From Pseudomonas marincola (lineage in GTDB: Bacteria; Pseudomonadota; Gammaproteobacteria; Pseudomonadales; Pseudomonadaceae), in the NCBI RefSeq assembly GCF_900116605.1, contig NZ_FPBC01000005.1, forward strand, positions 16,450 through 80,449: DNA of 64,000 nt. The letters run 5' to 3'. Both the position numbers and the translations under genes were made by a program. The notes under the pieces are model-generated. The model was given only the letters and a program-made list of their open reading frames with translations, had not been told where the DNA came from and did no database searches. This document shows, piece by piece, positions 56,654-64,000 of the stretch (positions within the stretch are counted from its first letter, which is position 1; every line of letters starts with the position of its first letter).

Positions 56654-58093
56654 ATGACCAATCTTTTGCTCTATCAACGTATTGCCCAACAGCTGGCAGA
56701 GGACATCCGTCGCGGGGTGTATCAGCCGGGTGAGCGGGTGCCGTCGGTGCGCAAGATGAGCTCGCAGCTCAATGTCAGCCACGCAACTGTACTGCAAGCC
56801 TACGCCAATCTTGAGGATCAGGGGCTGATTCGTGCGCGGCCGCAATCCGGCTTCTATGTGCACCAAACCCCGGCTCTGACTGCGCAAACGCCTGATCTGG
56901 CGAGGGTCGAGCGGCCCAGCCTGGTTACCCGCAGCAGCATTATCAATCAAGTGCTCACCGAGTCGCGCCGCGAAGGTGTTTTCCCGCTGGGGGCGGCTGT
57001 GCCCCATGTTGATTATTTACCGGCGCGAGCGCTGCATCAGCAGTTGTCCAAGGTCACCCGTTTCCAAAGTGCCCGCGCCTTTAGCTATATGTTCAGCCCG
57101 GGCTTTGAGCCGTTGCGCCGTCAGGTTGCGATCCGCATGCGTGATGCGGGTGTGGTGGTCGGCCCGGCTGAGGTGGTTATCACCCATGGCTGCGTCGATG
57201 CGCTGCAAATGTCGCTGCGCGTGCTGACCAAACCCGGCGACCTGATCGCCACTGAGTCGCCAACGTATTACGGCCTGCTGCAATTGGCGGACTTGCTGGG
57301 CCTCAAGGTAATCGAGATTCCCAGCGACCCAACCACCGGCATCAGCCTTGAAGCGCTGCAACTGGCAGCCAGCCAGTGGTCGATCAAGGCCTTGGTACTG
57401 ACCGCGCGCCTGAGCAATCCGCTCGGCGGAACCATTCCCGAAGACCGCCAGAAGCAATTGCTGCGCATGGCCGAGAACTTCGATATTCAGATTGTTGAAG
57501 ACGATATCTACGGCGAGTTGATGTTCGAGCAAGGCCCGAGCAAGGCGCTTAAAGCCAGCGATAAAGAGGGGCGCGTAGTGTATTGCTCAAGCTTCTCGAA
57601 AACCCTGTCGCCCGGTGTGCGGATCGGCTGGATCATTGCGGGCAAGTATCAGGAAGAAATTCAGCGATTGCAGACATTCAGCACGCACTCGGCTTGCAGC
57701 GTGACGCAAATGGCGGTGGCCGCCTACTTGGAAAATGGTGGTTATGACCGCCATCTGCGCTACATCCGTCAGGAATACCGCAAGAATCTCAGCGTGTTCC
57801 AGTTGGCGGTGCAGCGCTATTTCCCGGAAGGCACGCAAATGACCCGGCCCAATGGCGGCTTCATTTTGTGGGTGAGTTTGCCGGCACGGGTGAACACCAA
57901 AGACCTTCACGTCAGCGCGTTGCAGCAGGGCATCAGCATCGCACCGGGACTAATTTTCAGTAATACCGAGCAGTTTAATCACTGTGTTCGGCTGAACTGT
58001 GGCATCCCGTTAACCCGCGAAACAGAGCGGGCGCTGATGACACTGGGCATGTTGGCCAATCAGCTGTGCCAGGAAGTCAGCCCAGGCTATTAA
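56654..58093 (+). CDS. MocR-type PLP-dependent transcriptional regulator
   Basis: A 479-aa fusion: an N-terminal GntR winged helix (GVYQPGERVPSVRKMSSQLNVSHATVLQAYANLEDQGLI, about residues 22-60) and a class I/II aminotransferase-like domain with the PLP lysine in CSSFSKTLSPGVRIGW (near residue 315) and VEDDIYGEL. Such proteins usually sense an amino compound or PLP. Target unknown; putative operators lie just upstream. The ATG at 56654 is preferred to a GTG at 56648. Confidence 0.92.
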   Translation: MTNLLLYQRIAQQLAEDIRRGVYQPGERVPSVRKMSSQLNVSHATVLQAYANLEDQGLIRARPQSGFYVHQTPALTAQTPDLARVERPSLVTRSSIINQVLTESRREGVFPLGAAVPHVDYLPARALHQQLSKVTRFQSARAFSYMFSPGFEPLRRQVAIRMRDAGVVVGPAEVVITHGCVDALQMSLRVLTKPGDLIATESPTYYGLLQLADLLGLKVIEIPSDPTTGISLEALQLAASQWSIKALVLTARLSNPLGGTIPEDRQKQLLRMAENFDIQIVEDDIYGELMFEQGPSKALKASDKEGRVVYCSSFSKTLSPGVRIGWIIAGKYQEEIQRLQTFSTHSACSVTQMAVAAYLENGGYDRHLRYIRQEYRKNLSVFQLAVQRYFPEGTQMTRPNGGFILWVSLPARVNTKDLHVSALQQGISIAPGLIFSNTEQFNHCVRLNCGIPLTRETERALMTLGMLANQLCQEVSPGY

Positions 58094-58430
58094 CCCGGAT
58101 CTGCACTCGGCTGCGTCTACCTTGGCATCGGGACTGATCGCCAAGGAGATGCGCCACGATTATTGCCTGCCATGCATTGCCGCTGGGCTTTTCTGCCAGC
58201 CTGATTACCGCTTGCGAATATCATCAGCTGCAGTCGGCGCATTCGCCCAACAGCTAAAGGCGGTAAGTTCACCGGCGCGTTCGATATGGCTGCCACTGCG
58301 AGATTGCCGCGCAGGAGCAAGGTCCGCGATGGACTGGGGTTGCGCGCAGAGTGTGCAGATGGTCGAGCTTGCGCACAGTCTGCAAACCTCGACTCAGGAA
58401 ACTATTTCACCAACAGCAAGGATTGATTGA
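58094..58430. other. Gap before the sigma factor gene, possible decayed exported protein
   Basis: No intact gene is evident. On the plus strand one frame reads TIIACHALPLGFSASLITACEYHQLQSAHSPNS (about 58157-58255) like a signal with lipid-attachment Cys, stops, and the next frame continues KGGKFTGAFDMAATARLPRRS to a stop before the sigma gene. This could be a small exported protein broken by one frameshift. Confidence 0.3.
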
Positions 58431-59018
58431 GTGACGCAACCTGGCGATGCCCAAATTGACGATAGCGAACTGTTACGCCGCTATCGTCTGGGCGATGAGG
58501 ACGCTTTCGGCCAACTGTACCAGCGCCATCGCCTCGGGCTTTTGCGATTTTTGCATGGCCTGTGCAATGACCCGGTTGTGGCTGAAGAGGTGTTTCAGGA
58601 AACCTGGTTGAGCCTGATCCGCAGCCAGTCGTTGCAGCGCGAAGCGGTGCAGTTTAAAACCTGGCTGTACCAGATCGGCCGCAACCGGCTGATCGACTAT
58701 TGGCGCAAACACGGCACGCGTGCGAGTCGCGAAGATCAGTACGATGATCAGCTGCACGCGCAACCGGCCGGCGAGGCGACGCCGGAACAGCAATTGAGCC
58801 TGAGTCAGGACCGGCAGCGTCTGGACGCCGCACTGGCGGATTTGCCGCTGGATCAACGCGAAGTGTTTTTATTGCGCACGCACGCTGACCTTGAGTTGCA
58901 CGAAATTGCAGACATCACCCAAACGCCAGCTGAAACAGTCAAGAGTCGCCTGCGCTACGCATTGCAAAAGTTACGTCGGCTGCTGGCCGATCCGGCAGCT
59001 GAAGAGGTCAACGTATGA
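58431..59018 (+). CDS. ECF-type sigma-70 family RNA polymerase sigma factor
   Basis: A 195-aa sigma factor with region 2 (FGQLYQRHRLGLLRFLHGLCNDPVVAEEVFQETWLSLI, and FKTWLYQIGRNRLIDYWRKH) and region 4 (LPLDQREVFLLRTHADLELHEIADITQTPAETVKSRLRYALQKLR). The GTG start at 58431 fits the N-terminus MTQPGDAQIDD. The next gene overlaps it by 4 bp and encodes a one-pass membrane protein, the usual sigma/anti-sigma arrangement. Confidence 0.92.
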   Translation: MTQPGDAQIDDSELLRRYRLGDEDAFGQLYQRHRLGLLRFLHGLCNDPVVAEEVFQETWLSLIRSQSLQREAVQFKTWLYQIGRNRLIDYWRKHGTRASREDQYDDQLHAQPAGEATPEQQLSLSQDRQRLDAALADLPLDQREVFLLRTHADLELHEIADITQTPAETVKSRLRYALQKLRRLLADPAAEEVNV

Positions 59019-59701
59019 GTAAGCAACCCAACCCGCTGGATGCCAGTGAGCAGCAACTGATTGAGCACTACCGAACCCATCATGATCTGCAACCATCGGC
59101 TGTCACCGATGCCAGCATCATGCAGGCGGCGAGTGCGGCGGCTAGTGCGGCGGCCAGAGCGGCGAAAAAACCGGCGGCGAGTTCATCCGCATTGTCGCGT
59201 CTGCATGCCTGGCTGTTTGCCGGTGAGCGCGGGGGGCGTTGGCCTGTGGCGCTGGCCAGCGTAATGGTGATCGGCGTCGCCGTGGGCCTGGTGTTCAATA
59301 CAGTCGAGCCAGAGCCAACCAACTACGATGGCCCGGCTGCCCGCCAGTACGCGGCGCCAGCGATGCACGAACAACAGGCCAGCAAGAAAGTGCTGGAGCG
59401 CAGTCAGGCTCAGCAGACTCCGCAGCTCAGCGCCCCATCTGCCAAACCTGAAATGGAAGCCGCAGCGCCAGCGCCGATGGCTCCAGCTTCGGTCGCCTCC
59501 ATGGCGTCGAGCGCCGAGAGCAAACCAGACAATCTGCAGCTTGCAGTTGATGAGCAGACGCATGCGCAGTTGCTTGAAATTCTCGACTTGCGCAAGGCGG
59601 GTGACACAGCTGCCGCCAATGCCCGTATTCAGCGCTTGCAACAGCGTTTACCCGCGCTGGATATCGAGCAACAGCTGAAGCGCCTCGCCAAGGAGCGCTA
59701 A
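59015..59701 (+). CDS. Putative anti-sigma factor, single-pass membrane protein
   Basis: A 228-aa protein whose first 75 residues are cytosolic, followed by one transmembrane segment (WPVALASVMVIGVAVGLVF, about residues 76-94) and an Ala/Pro/Gln-rich periplasmic part ending in a helical segment (LLEILDLRKAGDTAAANARIQRLQQRLPALD). No zinc-binding anti-sigma motif is present. The assignment rests on the ATGA overlap with the sigma gene and the topology. Confidence 0.7.
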   Translation: MSKQPNPLDASEQQLIEHYRTHHDLQPSAVTDASIMQAASAAASAAARAAKKPAASSSALSRLHAWLFAGERGGRWPVALASVMVIGVAVGLVFNTVEPEPTNYDGPAARQYAAPAMHEQQASKKVLERSQAQQTPQLSAPSAKPEMEAAAPAPMAPASVASMASSAESKPDNLQLAVDEQTHAQLLEILDLRKAGDTAAANARIQRLQQRLPALDIEQQLKRLAKER

Positions 59702-59829
59702 AGCCGGCGCCTGCGACAAAATCCAGCTTGTCAGTTAGCGGGCAGTACGCGAGCATAGTGCTATTGAATGACATCCTCGCAGCAGCAATGCTGGGCGAGG
59801 GTGCAGGTTATCTCTTCTTCAGATCGACT

Positions 59830-60378
59830 ATGACTACGCAGCGTTTGCTCCTTTTGGCACTTTTGGCCCCCTTACTCGTTGCCTGCGAGCAAGATTCAGC
59901 GCCGAAAAAGGTGGTGAAACCGGTCGCGTCTGTTCCAGCTGAAAAGCCGCCAGAGCAAACTGTAGTCGTCCAGCCACCGGTGCCTGAAGAGGCAGAGCTG
60001 GTGCCTGAGGCGCTGCCAGACCCAGCAGGTGCCATCGAGCCCGAGGTCAGCGAGCCGCTGGAACCAGTCGAGGCGGCGGATTCCCCCGAAAGCACCTATC
60101 AGCCGCCCGTCAAACCCAAACCGAAAGCGCCGATCAAGCCCAAAGAGCCGGAAAAGCCCAAACTCGACCTGAGTTTGCCTAAAGGCCTGCTCAAGGAGCT
60201 CAATGAGGCCGCAGTCGATGAACCTACCGCCGATCCACTGCTGCCACCGTTGTTCGTGCCCGAAGACGATCAGCCGAGCAAATATCAGCTAAGCGGCAAG
60301 CTGCACACCAACGATGATGACGATGAGTATTTGCACTCGATTGACGGTGCTGAACTGCAAATCGAGTTCAAGCAGTAA
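59830..60378 (+). CDS. Proline-rich lipoprotein of unknown function
   Basis: A 182-aa lipoprotein: signal MTTQRLLLLALLAPLLVAC with lipid attachment at Cys19, a long Pro/Glu/Val and Pro/Lys stretch (PVKPKPKAPIKPKEPEKPK) and an acidic C-terminal part with DDDDEYLHSIDGAELQIEF. It resembles spacer-type envelope proteins of pseudomonads; no domain is recognised. The frame is open upstream to 59728, but the ATG at 59830 gives a proper signal. Confidence 0.75.
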   Translation: MTTQRLLLLALLAPLLVACEQDSAPKKVVKPVASVPAEKPPEQTVVVQPPVPEEAELVPEALPDPAGAIEPEVSEPLEPVEAADSPESTYQPPVKPKPKAPIKPKEPEKPKLDLSLPKGLLKELNEAAVDEPTADPLLPPLFVPEDDQPSKYQLSGKLHTNDDDDEYLHSIDGAELQIEFKQ

Positions 60379-60547
60379 CGCTTTAAGCCCAGCTTTCGCA
60401 GAGTTTTGTGCTGTTGTTTGCAATTAATTGTGCACACTTTTCTTTGCGTTTCTTCTGCCTTTTCGCGTCTAAATATCTGATTTGACTGATAAGTCACGCT
60501 GGATGTATTTGGCGCTGGCTCTACTTAGGTTTGGCTCTCAATATTTA

Positions 60548-60557
60548 TTGTATACAA
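60548..60557. promoter_or_regulatory. TTGTATACAA palindrome upstream of the permease
   Basis: A perfect 10-bp palindrome 65 bp before the permease ATG, of the TTGTAT-ACAA type bound by several GntR-family regulators. No regulator gene is adjacent. The remaining 60379-60547 shows no gene. Confidence 0.45.
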
Positions 60558-60621
60558 GTGGAAAAAATCGACGCATATTATTGCCAGCGTCGTGAATACA
60601 ATAAAAAGCGAGAGACTCCCT

Positions 60622-62163
60622 ATGACTACGTCTGTAGATAGCAGTACTTCAGCGCCACGCCCGGAAGATGAGAACCTCGGAGCCCCGGCCAATATGGCCT
60701 ACGGCCTGCAACACGTACTCACCATGTACGGCGGCATCGTTGCCGTGCCGCTGATTGTCGGTCAGGCCGCCGGCTTGTCTCCCAGTGATATCGGTCTGCT
60801 GATTGCCGCGTCACTGTTCGCCGGTGGTCTGGCGACCATGCTGCAAACCCTTGGGCTGCCGTTCTTCGGCTGCCAGTTACCGCTGGTACAGGGCGTTTCA
60901 TTCGCCGGTGTCGCGACCATGGTTGCGATTGTTACCACAGGGGGTAGTGGCGGCATCCAGGCGATCTTTGGTGCGGTCATAGCCGCCTCGTTAATCGGCT
61001 TATTGATAACCCCGGTTTTCTCCCGAATAACCCGGTTCTTCCCGCCACTGGTCACCGGAATCGTGATTACCACCATTGGCCTGACGCTGATGCCGGTCGC
61101 GGCGCGCTGGGCAATGGGCGGCAACAGCCGTGCGGAAGACTTTGGCAGCATGGGCAACATCGGCCTTGCAGCCATCACCCTGGTTATCGTGCTGCTGCTG
61201 AGCAAAATCGGCAGCGCGACGATCTCGCGTCTGTCGATTTTGCTGGCCATGGTCATCGGTACATTAATCGCCATGGCGCTGGGCATGGCGGACTTCTCGA
61301 AAGTCGCTGAAGGCTCGATAGTCGCCTTCCCGACGCCGTTTCACTTCGGCATGCCAACCTTTCATATCGCAGCGATCATCTCGATGTGCATCGTGATCAT
61401 GGTGACGCTGGTCGAAACCTCCGCCGACATCCTTGCAGTTGGTGAAATCATCGGCACCAAGGTTGACTCCAAACGCCTCGGCAATGGCCTGCGCGCCGAC
61501 ATGCTGTCGAGCATGCTCGCCCCTGTCTTCGGTTCATTCACCCAGAGCGCATTTGCGCAGAACGTGGGTTTGGTTGCCGTTACCGGCGTTAAGAGCCGTT
61601 TCGTGGTTGCCACCGGCGGTTTGATTCTGGTTACTCTGGGCCTGCTGCCGATCATGGGCCGCATTATCGCCGCTGTGCCGACTTCGGTGCTGGGCGGGGC
61701 GGGTATCGTGCTGTTTGGTACTGTGGCGGCGAGCGGCATCCGCACGCTCTCCAAGGTTGATTACCGCAACAACATGAACCTGATCATCGTTGCCACCTCA
61801 ATCGGCTTCGGCATGATCCCGATTGCTGCGCCGACTTTCTATCACGCTTTCCCAGACTGGTTCGCCACCATCTTCCATTCGGGCATCAGCTCGTCGGCCA
61901 TCATGGCGATCATCCTCAATCTGGCGTTCAACCACTTCACCACCGGTAACTCCGATCAGCAGTCGGTGTTTGTCGCGGGTACTGAACGTTCGCTACGTTT
62001 CACCGACATTGCCTGCCTTAACGACGGCGATCACTTCGTCGATGGCAAACTGTACGACTGTGAAGGTAACGAGGTGCCGGTGATTGCCGAAGACGATCAC
62101 GGCGCTGCGACACCACCCGCGCAAGCCAAGGCTCCGGCTGCCGTGCGAACAGACCATGCCTGA
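60622..62163 (+). CDS. NCS2-family nucleobase permease (xanthine/urate type)
   Basis: A 513-aa transporter with about 14 membrane segments of the nucleobase:cation symporter-2 family. Substrate-site motifs appear as QLPLVQGVSFAG, ETSADILAVGEIIG and SAFAQNVGLVAVTGVKSRFVVATGG. The acidic and His-bearing DILAVGE region is that of xanthine/uric-acid rather than uracil carriers. It fits the purine pathway at 0.3-6.6 kb though 54 kb away. The ATG at 60622 follows GAGAG; a GTG at 60592 is in frame. Confidence 0.9.
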   Translation: MTTSVDSSTSAPRPEDENLGAPANMAYGLQHVLTMYGGIVAVPLIVGQAAGLSPSDIGLLIAASLFAGGLATMLQTLGLPFFGCQLPLVQGVSFAGVATMVAIVTTGGSGGIQAIFGAVIAASLIGLLITPVFSRITRFFPPLVTGIVITTIGLTLMPVAARWAMGGNSRAEDFGSMGNIGLAAITLVIVLLLSKIGSATISRLSILLAMVIGTLIAMALGMADFSKVAEGSIVAFPTPFHFGMPTFHIAAIISMCIVIMVTLVETSADILAVGEIIGTKVDSKRLGNGLRADMLSSMLAPVFGSFTQSAFAQNVGLVAVTGVKSRFVVATGGLILVTLGLLPIMGRIIAAVPTSVLGGAGIVLFGTVAASGIRTLSKVDYRNNMNLIIVATSIGFGMIPIAAPTFYHAFPDWFATIFHSGISSSAIMAIILNLAFNHFTTGNSDQQSVFVAGTERSLRFTDIACLNDGDHFVDGKLYDCEGNEVPVIAEDDHGAATPPAQAKAPAAVRTDHA

Positions 62164-62186
62164 GTGACTGGCCTGAGCTAGAAATG

Positions 62187-62222
62187 AAAAGGGCGGCTCC
62201 AGTTCAACTGGGCCGCCCTTTT
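62187..62222. terminator. Terminator between the permease and YecA genes
   Basis: An 11-bp stem (AAAAGGGCGGC / GCCGCCCTTTT) with a 14-nt loop between convergent genes, with A/T runs for both strands. Confidence 0.85.
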
Positions 62223-62236
62223 AAATTGCAGCAGGC

Positions 62237-62791
62237 TTAGCGCTGAGTTACCCAGTAATCATGCAGGGCAATCGCGGCCGGCTTGATTGCTGCCAACTGC
62301 TGGTTATGCTGATCAGCATCGAAATTGGCTGGCAACTCGAAATTGTCTTCTTCGGCGCACTGGGCAATCAGCTCAAGTTGCGCGGCCTGTTGCGCCGGCA
62401 ATTCAGGCCAGTTGCTGACGCTGATTCCGCGCAGGTAACCGAAGCACCATTCTTCAGCCAGCGTTACGCTCTGGCCATGATGGTCGGTGGTCTCGAAGCG
62501 CGGTTCGAACGCCTGCACATCAGTACCCAGTTGTGCGGCCAGAGTGTTGAGGTGACGTACGCTGAGGTCGATGAATTGCTTGGCTTCGTCCGGGCTTTGC
62601 CAGTCCGGATTCTCTCCGCCCCAGATAGCCGGGAACCACTCGGCAATATCCACCTGAACCGGGCCAGACGCGAGTGCGGTCAGGTAGCCATCGAGTTCGG
62701 AGACGTTGAGTACGGAGTTGTCGTCGCCGTATTTCAGCAGTGCATCTTCGAGGAACTCGTAATCGTTGGCAGCCAGAGGTGCATTTTGCAT
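62237..62791 (-). CDS. UPF0149/YecA family protein
   Basis: A 184-aa YecA/YgfB-type protein (FLEDALLKYGDDNSVLNVSELDGYLTALASGPVQV near the N-terminus and WCFGYLRGI in the middle). It lacks the C-terminal SEC-C zinc motif found in longer YecA proteins. Function is not established. Single gene, convergent with the permease. Confidence 0.88.
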   Translation of the reverse strand: MQNAPLAANDYEFLEDALLKYGDDNSVLNVSELDGYLTALASGPVQVDIAEWFPAIWGGENPDWQSPDEAKQFIDLSVRHLNTLAAQLGTDVQAFEPRFETTDHHGQSVTLAEEWCFGYLRGISVSNWPELPAQQAAQLELIAQCAEEDNFELPANFDADQHNQQLAAIKPAAIALHDYWVTQR

Positions 62792-62939
62792 AGCAATGAT
62801 CCTTAACTTATCGGGCGGCGAAAAAACTGCGCGCCGCTAAAGAGCCAAGGATGGCGCTTGCTCGGAATTTTAGCCAGCGCTGCAGGTTGGATAGGGCAAA
62901 TATATCTGCCTGCAATGCCGGCTTTTGGCTCAACTGAAA

Positions 62940-63764
62940 TCAGTCGACAAACAAATCAGGGATCAGGTCGCCGCCTTCTGGATCAAAGCGATAGTGCGCG
63001 AACTCGGTCTGCCCGTGCTCGCGCAAAATCTCTTCGTCGATCAGCAGGCGGCCGCTGATGCTGCGTTGCTTGCTGTTAAGAATGGCGTAGGCGGCGTCGG
63101 CCATGATCAGCGGCGAGCGCGCACGTTTGAAGGCGTCACGACTGCCCAGTTCGAACTCAATGGCGGCGGTGGCGATCATGGTTTTCGGCCACAACGAGTT
63201 GACGCTGATGGCATACTTCTTGAACTCGGCGCTCATGCCCAATGTGAGCATGCTCATGCCATATTTGGTCACGGTGTAGGGGCCGTGTTGGGCAAACCAT
63301 TTTTCGTCGAGACTCAACGGCGGCGAGAGGTTGATGATGTGCCCGTTGCTGCTTTTCTTCAGGTACGGCAGCGCGGCCTGACTGCAAACCATTACGGCCC
63401 GGGTGTTGATCTGGTACATCAGGTCGAAGCGTTTAGCCGGCAGATGCTCGACGCCCATCAGCTTGATTGCGCCGGCATTGTTGATCAGCGCATCGATGCC
63501 GCCAAAGTGCTCAGCGGCTTTGGCCATGGCCACTGCCACCGCATTTTCATCGCGCACATCGAGTTGCAAGGCCAGAGCCTGGCCACCGGCTGCGATCACT
63601 TCCTCGGCAACACTGTGGATGGTGCCCGGGAGCTTGGCGTGGGCTTCGGCGCTCTTGGCTGCAATCACAATATTGGCGCCATCGCGGGCCGCACGCAGGG
63701 CAATTTCGCGGCCGATACCGCGGCTGGCGCCGGTGATGAACAGGGTCTTGTTATTCAGTGACAT
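62940..63764 (-). CDS. atuG: Short-chain dehydrogenase, AtuG/HSDL2-like
   Basis: A 274-aa SDR with TGASRGIGREIALRAARDGANIVIAAKSAE at the start, NNAGAIKL, and the active-site Tyr/Lys in PYTVTKYGMSML. The sequence type is that of HSDL2-like SDRs and, from memory, of AtuG in P. aeruginosa. It is encoded 35 bp after a biotin carboxylase subunit, as atuG follows atuF. The symbol is provisional; the enzyme could serve another acyl-CoA route. Confidence 0.72.
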   Translation of the reverse strand: MSLNNKTLFITGASRGIGREIALRAARDGANIVIAAKSAEAHAKLPGTIHSVAEEVIAAGGQALALQLDVRDENAVAVAMAKAAEHFGGIDALINNAGAIKLMGVEHLPAKRFDLMYQINTRAVMVCSQAALPYLKKSSNGHIINLSPPLSLDEKWFAQHGPYTVTKYGMSMLTLGMSAEFKKYAISVNSLWPKTMIATAAIEFELGSRDAFKRARSPLIMADAAYAILNSKQRSISGRLLIDEEILREHGQTEFAHYRFDPEGGDLIPDLFVD

Positions 63765-63799
63765 AGCGGCATTCCGTTCAGTAGATGAAGTGATGCGTT

Positions 63800-64000
63800 T
63801 CAGCCGGTAACGGCCTCGGCGTCTGCATGTTCGGGCTCGATCTCAATCAGTATCTGGCGATTGCGCACCTGATCCCCTTGGCGCACCTGAACACTGCTGA
63901 TGATTCCGTCGATGCTGGCCTTGAGCGGGTGTTCCATTTTCATCGCTTCCAGCACCAACAACAGCTGGCCCTTGCTGACGCGACTGCCTATCTCAACCTG
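63800..64000 (-). CDS. Acyl-CoA carboxylase alpha subunit, biotinyl C-terminus (partial)
   Basis: Only the last 66 codons are inside the window; the gene runs off the right edge. They encode a biotinyl domain: RVSKGQLLLVLEAMKMEHPL with the biotinylated lysine in EAMKMEH, then GIISSVQVRQGDQVRNRQILIEIE. With the AtuG-like SDR directly downstream, geranyl-CoA carboxylase alpha (AtuF) is the best guess; methylcrotonyl- or propionyl-CoA carboxylase remain possible. Confidence 0.85.
   Translation of the reverse strand, partial: QVEIGSRVSKGQLLLVLEAMKMEHPLKASIDGIISSVQVRQGDQVRNRQILIEIEPEHADAEAVTG

Overview
The window looks like the chromosome of a Pseudomonas or close relative (Halopseudomonas/Stutzerimonas-type gammaproteobacterium). 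The basis is gene order. The run rne, rluC, HAD phosphatase, S49 peptidase, maf/yceF, yceD, rpmF, plsX, fabD, fabG, acpP, fabF, pabC, mltG, tmk, holB, pilZ, tatD and then the block DUF4823, DUF1285, ETF-QO, etfB, etfA, alpha/beta hydrolase follow, as I remember it, the PA2976-PA2949 order of P. aeruginosa. No RNA polymerase, rRNA or tRNA gene is visible to refine this.

Layout. 1-305: copies of an intergenic repeat. 0.3-6.6 kb (minus): a purine-degradation operon xdhA-xdhB-xdhC-guaD behind a good sigma70-like promoter. 7.0-10.8 kb (minus): RNase E with a very long leader; its promoter lies back to back with that of rluC. 10.8-24.4 kb (plus, except yceF): RNA modification, ribosome, fatty-acid synthesis, murein and replication genes, ending in pilZ and tatD. 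24.37-24.49 kb (minus): a probable rgsA small RNA. 24.6-26.4 kb: a class V aminotransferase and a TetR regulator.

26.5-47.1 kb is accessory. It holds a radical SAM protein, a membrane diguanylate cyclase, a ProC-like reductase, a DOPA-dioxygenase-like protein, and a complete Tat-exported molybdenum hydroxylase locus (MocA-like, large subunit, 2Fe-2S subunit, triheme cytochrome c, XdhC-like). A LysR/oxidoreductase/ABM group and an AraC-AlkB-glutaredoxin/MauE group follow. From 42.8 to about 45.8 kb there is what I read as a relic integron: a decayed intI on the minus strand, then AT-rich cassettes on the plus strand (a KTSC-like protein; a two-gene unit made of an unknown 275-aa protein and an FRG-domain protein; a broken third cassette), with attC-like folds directly after the stop codons. 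The two-gene FRG cassette is the best candidate for an undescribed system, possibly phage defence, but that function is inference.

47.4-52.5 kb returns to conserved order: DUF4823 lipoprotein, DUF1285 and the electron-transfer flavoprotein system, with a consensus PsrA-type site between ETF-QO and etfBA. 52.5-55.7 kb carries a hydrolase, a periplasmic binding protein and two envelope lipoproteins, one of OmpA type. 55.70-56.47 kb holds four tandem copies of a 160-bp repeat, the same family as at 1-285 but inverted. 56.6-60.4 kb: a MocR regulator, an ECF sigma factor with a putative anti-sigma partner, and a Pro-rich lipoprotein. 60.6-62.2 kb: an NCS2 xanthine/urate-type permease that would supply the xdh/guaD pathway. 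The right edge has YecA, an AtuG-like dehydrogenase and the biotinyl end of an acyl-CoA carboxylase (AtuF-like), suggesting an acyclic-terpene locus continuing outside the window.
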